Of a stretch of DNA of 64,000 nucleotides, positions 59,960 through 64,000 are shown in pieces (within the stretch, counting starts at the first letter, position 1; every line of letters starts with the position of its first letter). The stretch is from Candidatus Tectomicrobia bacterium (GTDB taxonomy: Bacteria > UBA8248), in contig JACPUR010000030.1 in NCBI GenBank assembly GCA_016192135.1, positions 1 to 64,000 on the forward strand. Reading direction: 5' to 3'. The translations under genes and the position numbers were made by a program. The notes beneath the pieces were generated by a model. That model had not been told where the DNA came from, made no database searches, and saw only the letters and a program-made list of their open reading frames with translations.

Positions 59960-60045
59960 GCCCTTCGCTCCGCTCAGGACAGGCTCCGCGAAGGGTCTAC
60001 GTCAGCGGCCACGCGCGAAGATTCCTCGCTGTGCTCGGAATGACA
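59948..60045. repeat. B-family related repeat
   Basis: GTGTCACCCTGAGCCCTTCG, GACAGGCTCCGCGAAGGG, then GAAGATTCCTCGCTGTGCTC and GGAATGACA. It overlaps the end of the large hypothetical gene. Confidence 0.75.
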
Positions 60046-60064
60046 ACTGGAGTGATTCGGGGAG

Positions 60065-60121
60065 TCAGACCTCCTCCTCCCGGGCGTAGGCGACCGCCAA
60101 GGCGAGGCCGAATACCAAGTG
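60065..60121 (-). pseudogene. 57-bp duplicate of the 3' end of the 61810-62238 gene
   Basis: Matches 61810-61866 at 54 of 57 bases (three transitions), including the stop codon TCA (minus-strand TGA). It encodes the last residues of the membrane protein (LVFGLALAVAYAREEEV-like) and no more. With the original copy it flanks the two TGA-containing genes as a direct repeat. It lies just beyond the B-related repeat. Confidence 0.85.
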
Positions 60122-60192
60122 ACGGCGAGCCTCCCGTGCGCGAGGGATGCGTAGGGATAGTCCTTGCCCTTTCACCTGCCGGAGAAGCGGCG

Positions 60193-60435
60193 TCAGGCCA
60201 GGAGGCGCGCCACCTCCGCCCGGTTGGCCTGAAAACCCCTGATCACCTGGCCGTCAATGACCAGCGTGGCCGTCACCCGGCTTTGGTATTTCTCCGTGAG
60301 TTCCTTGAATGCCGCGGGGTCCGCCTGAATATTCTTGCTTTCGAAGGGTACGCTTTTGCGCCGGAGGAACTCCTCGGCCGCCGTGCAGTCCCCTCAACCC
60401 GGCTGGTGGAAAAGGATCACGTTCTTCGCGCCCAT
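60193..60435 (-). CDS. Glutaredoxin-like protein with in-frame TGA (UxxC), probable selenoprotein
   Basis: 80 residues if the TGA at 60394-60396 is Sec. MGAKNVILFHQPG is followed by the TGA (position 14), then GDCTAAEEFLRRKSVPFESK...LVIDGQVIRGF...VARLLA to a second TGA stop at 60193. This is the glutaredoxin/NrdH order (strand, CxxC, helix), with TGA replacing the first Cys of GCGDC. The usual cis-Pro before the third strand is Ala (VTATLVI). It sits 53 bases after the Sec-containing reductase and on the same strand, so it may be its electron donor or a repair partner (inference). Confidence 0.82.
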
Positions 60436-60488
60436 GTCGATTCTCCGGTTAGGTGGCAAGAGTTGCGGACGAACGGGCGGCAAACGCC

Positions 60489-61718
60489 TCAGATTCCTTT
60501 GTCTTTCAGCCGGTGCCTTTGGGCGTAGGGGACGACCATCCGTTCCCCCACCATCTGGGTCGCCTTGTCGGGGATTCGCGCCAGCACCGCGGGAAGGGCC
60601 AGGAACAGCCATCCCGCCTGGGTCTGGCCCCAGAACCATTCGCTCACTTCCTGGGGGGTGGGGCTCCCCGGCTGGCTGACGACGGCTTCCGTATAGAAGG
60701 CTCGCAGGTCCTCGCAGGCGAGCTTGAGCAGGGTGGCGGGGGACATGCCGGGCCGGGGGTTCTCCTCGGGCTGCCCGGCGAGGTATGAGACGATGTGCCG
60801 GGCCGCCTGTTCCGGTTTCAGGCCACTCACCCCCACCGTGGAGCGGCCGCGCTTCTCTCTTCCCAGGTCGTACCACTTCCCCAGCATGCGCATTTCGCCG
60901 AGCAGGGCGGTCAGGTGGCCGGTGGGGTCGTCCAGGGGCTGGGGCCTGGGGCGCAGGTCCACGGGGCAGGCCCACCCGCTCGCATCACTGCCGGAGCCCG
61001 GGGCGTCTTCGTCGTAACTCTCCAGGACGGGCCCGGAACCGGCCTCCAGGAGGATAAGCGCCCGCCGGAGCACCCTTCGTTGAAAACCCGGATCGTTCGG
61101 CACCCCAAAGGGGCGCCCGAAGTCAAAGGAAACCCATAGCGCCCGGGGAGGGCAGATCTTCTCCGTGTGTGGCCGAACCAGGCTGATCTGCGTGGTGGGG
61201 ATACCGCTGCCCTCGAGGTAATGTGCCAGCCCGCCCACGGCGCGCGTGCAGTTGGGTCAGACGGGACAGAGGATGACGCCATTCACGCCGTCCTTCTTCA
61301 GGAGGTCCGCCAGCTCGCGCGCGGAGGCCTCCATCCGCTCGGGCGGGGTCGCCCCCATGAACGAATAATGGAAGTCGGCCGCGGAGCCCACCTCGCCGCG
61401 GCCCTCGAGCTCCATCAGGCGGTCGATGGGAAACACCACGTTCACGTCCTGCTGGTACCCGGACCGATCGAAGTTGCTCGATATATGGCTCATTTGAAGT
61501 TGCCCGGAAGGCGAAGTCCGGGGGATGATGCGGTAGTCGCCCGAACCGGGAGCGAAGGTGGGCTCGCCGGGAAGGTGCAGGCCCGCCGTGGAAACGATGG
61601 CGATTCGCCTTTGGGAAAGGGGAGGGCCCGTCATCCAGGGCCTGCCCGCGAAAACGGGCATGTCCAGGCTCTGCAGATGGGCGATTTCCGCCTCGCTCAG
61701 GTCACCGAACCGGGCCAT
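60489..61718 (-). CDS. GrdB/PrdB-family reductase subunit with in-frame TGA, probable selenoprotein
   Basis: 409 residues if the TGA at 61257-61259 is Sec at position 154, with Cys at 157 (VILCPV, TGA, PNCTRAVGG). Upstream is the glycine/sarcosine/betaine/D-proline reductase selenoprotein B pattern (TFAPGSGDYRIIPRTSPSG, then SHISSNFDRSGYQQDVNVVFP). Downstream HYLEGSGIPTTQISLVRPHT and the LGKWYDLG region continue without a break. Grd/Prd enzymes reductively cleave C-N bonds using a Sec nucleophile and a pyruvoyl or Cys partner. No GrdA/C/D/E or PrdA is near, so the reaction is open. AAGGAG is five bases before ATG 61718. Confidence 0.87.
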
Positions 61719-61809
61719 CGTCTCTCCTTGTCAAAAGCCGCCGCTAGGGAGGTGAAGATTAAGGGAACGAGAGAAGGGGCGCAAAGGGCTCCTGCTCTCT
61801 CGCGGCATT

Positions 61810-62238
61810 TCAGACCTCCTCCTCCCGGGCGTAGGCGACCGCCAGGGCGAGGCCGAACACCAGGTGCGCGATGAGGGAGGTCAGCAGCCCCCGGATCGCG
61901 GCCGGCCGGTTCCAGAAGAAGCCCAGAGGCCCCACCAGGCCGCCCACGACCTGGGCCGCCACCGTGGTGACGACCCCCACGCAAACTCCCTTCATCCATG
62001 GGTTTTCGCCCGGCACCCACTCCCGCCACCGGGCATACATCAGGCCGAGGATCGCCCCGTTGGCGTAGTGCGCCGCCAGCCCCATCCAATACGTGGTCTT
62101 CCCGAGCGAGAACGCCATCAATCTGGCCGGATCGGAGGGGGGCAGGTGAATGGCGACGAGCCAGTAGGCACATACAGACATGATGTAGGTGGCGATCAGG
62201 CCCGAAACGGTGGCGCGCCAATAGTTAGGCCGTTCCAT
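61810..62238 (-). CDS. Four-helix membrane protein, YagU/DUF1440-like
   Basis: 142 residues. RATVSGLIATYIMSVCAYWLV, GLAAHYANGAILGLMYARWREW, VCVGVVTTVAAQVVGGLVGPLGFFW and TSLIAHLVFGLALAVAYA are four helices, with repeated Gly-x3-Gly. It resembles YagU-type small membrane proteins of unknown role. Start at 62238 (GGGAGGAG upstream). A 3' fragment is duplicated at 60065. Expressed from the same strand as the TGA-containing genes with a 91-base gap. Confidence 0.7.
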   Translation of the reverse strand: MERPNYWRATVSGLIATYIMSVCAYWLVAIHLPPSDPARLMAFSLGKTTYWMGLAAHYANGAILGLMYARWREWVPGENPWMKGVCVGVVTTVAAQVVGGLVGPLGFFWNRPAAIRGLLTSLIAHLVFGLALAVAYAREEEV

Positions 62239-62318
62239 GGACGACTCCTCCCTTTTTCCGCGAATTTCCACAAAACGGACGGATGATCCAACGTCCAAGA
62301 ACAGCGCGGAGCCGACTT

Positions 62319-62918
62319 TTATTTCGCCTGAATCGCCTGAAGCGCGCACGAATTTTTCGGCGAATTCTTCGGAAGTGGTTGGTTCAATGGGGCGAGGCAT
62401 TGCTGAAGCATCCGCCTCGCCCGCCACAGGCGGCTCATCACCGTCCCCAGAGGGCATCCCTCGATTTTTGCGATCTCCTTGTAGGAGAAGCCCTCCACCT
62501 CGGAGAGGATCAGGATCTGGCGGAATTTTCCCGGGAGCCGATTCAGGGCCTGATCGAGCTGCTCGAAGGTCAGCTTGCGGATGACCTCGGCCTCGGGGCC
62601 TTTCCCCGCCGAATGGAAGCTCTCCAGCCCGAATTCTTGCAAGGCTCCCTCGGCATCCACCAGGTCCTCGTGAGGCGGAAGCTTGGACCGGTGGCGGTAC
62701 TGGTTGATGTAGGTGTTGCGCAGAATCCGGAAGAGCCAGGCCCGGCAGTTGCTCCCCGGCTCGAACTGATGGAAGAAGCGCAGCGCCTTGAGGTAGACCT
62801 CCTGGACCAAGTCATCGGCTTCAACGGGATCGCGGGCAAGCCGCAGGGCGCCCCGGTAGACGGAATCCAGATGCCGGAGGGCTTCTTCCTCGAAACAGCG
62901 CCGGTCCGAGATCAGCAT
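62319..62918 (-). CDS. ECF-type RNA polymerase sigma factor
   Basis: 199 residues. Region 2 at about 15-85 (LDSVYRGALRLARDPVEADDLVQEVYLKALRFFHQFEPG, WLFRILRNTYINQYRH) and region 4 at 120-180 (LDQALNRLPGKFRQILILSEVEGFSYKEIAKIEGCPLGTVMSRLWRARRML). The group is SigE/RpoE-like ECF. The C-terminus has extra Cys/Pro/Asn residues. No anti-sigma factor with a zinc motif is adjacent. It is the only regulator in the 60-64 kb block, so it is the prime candidate to control it. ATG 62918 has GAGG six bases before. Confidence 0.92.
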   Translation of the reverse strand: MLISDRRCFEEEALRHLDSVYRGALRLARDPVEADDLVQEVYLKALRFFHQFEPGSNCRAWLFRILRNTYINQYRHRSKLPPHEDLVDAEGALQEFGLESFHSAGKGPEAEVIRKLTFEQLDQALNRLPGKFRQILILSEVEGFSYKEIAKIEGCPLGTVMSRLWRARRMLQQCLAPLNQPLPKNSPKNSCALQAIQAK

Positions 62919-63111
62919 GGCTCCCCTCGATGCGGATAGGTGCTGCATGCCCATGTTTTGTGCCCATGCTTCCGGGTCATTCATCCGGGAAGCACGGCCG
63001 CCCCTTCGTCCGGCTTAGGGGCGGCCGCGGCTTGACCGGCCGCTTTTCCGTTGACGCTATAGAAGGCGCCGCCGCCTCCGGTTCCTCCCCACGAGAGGCT
63101 CAGCCGGCATG

Positions 63112-63600
63112 TCACCTGAAGCAGCAGGCGATCTTCCGCGAGACGGACTCCCCCGGCGCCCGCGTGAGGGCCGCGTAGGAAAGCCCCATGACGCCGCCGA
63201 AGATCAGGTGCCAGACGAGGCTCGGGATGGTGGCCGCGACCGCCGCGGCCGTCCACTGGAGGCCCATCCCCATCATGAGGGGCATCATGGTCAGGGGGCC
63301 CAGGAACCACCAGGCGAACCCGTAGACGAGCCCCCACAGGGTCGAGGGGATGAAGCCGCCGGCGAGCCGGGAGAAGAGAACCCCGAAGCTCACCCCGATC
63401 GCCCAGCTGATCATCAGGTGGATGATCAACCCGAGGAAGGAGGAGCTCCCGCCCATCATCGATGCGATCATCGCGAGGGCGCCTTGGCTCGCCATCCAGA
63501 GCCCGAACGCGATGCCCCCGAACAGCCCCGCGATCCCTCCGGCGAGGCCTTGCTCGACGAATCCTTTATCCAGCTTTTTCCACGACGCGGTCGTGATCAT
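63112..63600 (-). CDS. Gly-rich multi-helix membrane protein
   Basis: 162 residues: five helices, Gly- and Met-rich (GLAGGIAGLFGGIAFGLWMA, AMIASMMGGSSSFLGLIIHL, PLTMMPLMMGMGLQW, SLVWHLIFGGVMGLSYAALT). Same general size and layout as the 61810 gene but little identity by eye; perhaps a distant relative. The Met runs could bind soft metals such as copper (inference). Cys pair near the C-terminus (KIACCFR). Probably in one transcription unit with its neighbours. Confidence 0.7.
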   Translation of the reverse strand: MITTASWKKLDKGFVEQGLAGGIAGLFGGIAFGLWMASQGALAMIASMMGGSSSFLGLIIHLMISWAIGVSFGVLFSRLAGGFIPSTLWGLVYGFAWWFLGPLTMMPLMMGMGLQWTAAAVAATIPSLVWHLIFGGVMGLSYAALTRAPGESVSRKIACCFR

Positions 63601-63643
63601 GTTTTCCTCACAAAAAGGTGGAACCTTGACCCCGAAGCGCCCG

Positions 63644-63865
63644 TCACTTGGGCGCGCAGGGGTTCTTGGGCTGCGGGGCGCACGGGTTCACGGGCTTGGG
63701 CGCGCAGGGGTTCTTGGGCTGGGCGGCGCACGGGTTTCCCTGCTGGACGGCGCACGGGTTCGCCGGCTTCCCCCCGCTGGGCGCGGGCGCCGAGCTTGCC
63801 GCGAACGCAACGCTGATTCCCCCGAGCGCGAGCAAGGCCAGGGGCAGAACGATCTTCTGGAACAT
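63644..63865 (-). CDS. Secreted small protein with NPCA(P) repeats
   Basis: 73 residues: signal (FQKIVLPLALLALGGISVAFA), then six tandem units of the form NPCA-x2-x-(Gly/Pro/Lys), for example ANPCAVQQGNPCAAQPKNPC, with a Cys in each at 6-8 residue spacing. The mature part is only 50 residues. Repeated Asn-Pro-Cys-Ala in exported peptides is unusual; metal or heme binding, or cross-linked structural use, is possible. It lies 43 bases upstream of the Gly-rich membrane protein gene on the same strand. Confidence 0.78.
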   Translation of the reverse strand: MFQKIVLPLALLALGGISVAFAASSAPAPSGGKPANPCAVQQGNPCAAQPKNPCAPKPVNPCAPQPKNPCAPK

Positions 63866-64000
63866 ATCTTTCTCCTCGATCCGAAGTGATTTCTCCGGCC
63901 CGGAATCCGCGGGCCGCGGTCCTGGCCGCTTTCACCCACCTTTGACCCGGCGCTGGGGGAAACGATTCAGGAAAAGAAAAAGAGGGGGAATTCCGAGGGA

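Overview
The window is GC-rich DNA with dense protein-coding content on both strands. It fits a free-living, respiring Gram-negative-type bacterium from a mostly uncultured lineage (Tectomicrobia-, Rokubacteria- or Deltaproteobacteria-like). That placement rests only on GC richness, gene content and the dispersed palindromic repeats, so it is weak. I saw no rRNA, tRNA, CRISPR array or transposase. One gene (39288-40076) has clearly lower GC than its surroundings.

Layout. 1-2064: molybdopterin oxidoreductase with a fused FeS/NrfD partner. 2284-6067: CDP-alcohol phosphotransferase-like protein, flippase-like membrane protein, an SDR that seems to start at ATC, and a Tat-exported aldo-keto reductase. 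6385-9207: methyltransferase, M24 peptidase, HD protein. 9213-12412: korAB with promoter, upstream repeats and terminator. 12433-18328: LmbE-type deacetylase, VOC protein and an AttEFGH-like ABC exporter/lipocalin operon. 18428-22919: beta-hydroxyacid dehydrogenase, four-domain rhodanese, TM2 protein, FAD oxidoreductase. 23262-27648: REC-TPR protein, seven-heme membrane cytochrome and histidine kinase. 27829-33097: nitrilase, orphan Mu Gp27-like gene, E1 alpha/beta dehydrogenase pair, and a SUMF1-like protein with a broken second copy. 33468-36140: polyferredoxin and a CYCXC protein with an in-frame TGA. 36522-41905: stress protein, EF-Tu-like mini protein, sugar nucleotidyltransferase, GAF/PAS protein, nitronate monooxygenase and small proteins. 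42089-49765: methyltransferase, amidohydrolase, toxin-antitoxin pair, DUF2231 protein, two SDRs. 49999-54849: lipoproteins including a tandem pair, moaB, LysE and EamA transporters, coaD. 54980-59959: MHYT sensor kinase, aminotransferase, unknown proteins. 60193-63865: a same-strand run with two more TGA-containing genes, an ECF sigma factor, two membrane proteins and a Cys-repeat secreted peptide.

The most striking signal is three genes that look truncated at a TGA but continue in frame into conserved sequence. In each the TGA replaces the first Cys of a CxxC motif: a GrdB/PrdB-type reductase (60489-61718), a glutaredoxin-like protein (60193-60435) and a CYCXC protein (35700-36140). All three are best read as selenoproteins. 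The first two are adjacent, and a 57-bp direct repeat copied from the 3' end of the next gene flanks the pair.

The second striking signal is three families of dispersed palindromes (called A, B and C here) in most larger intergenic gaps. They sometimes supply stop codons or C-terminal tails to neighbouring genes, and in one place A elements are nested inside a B element.
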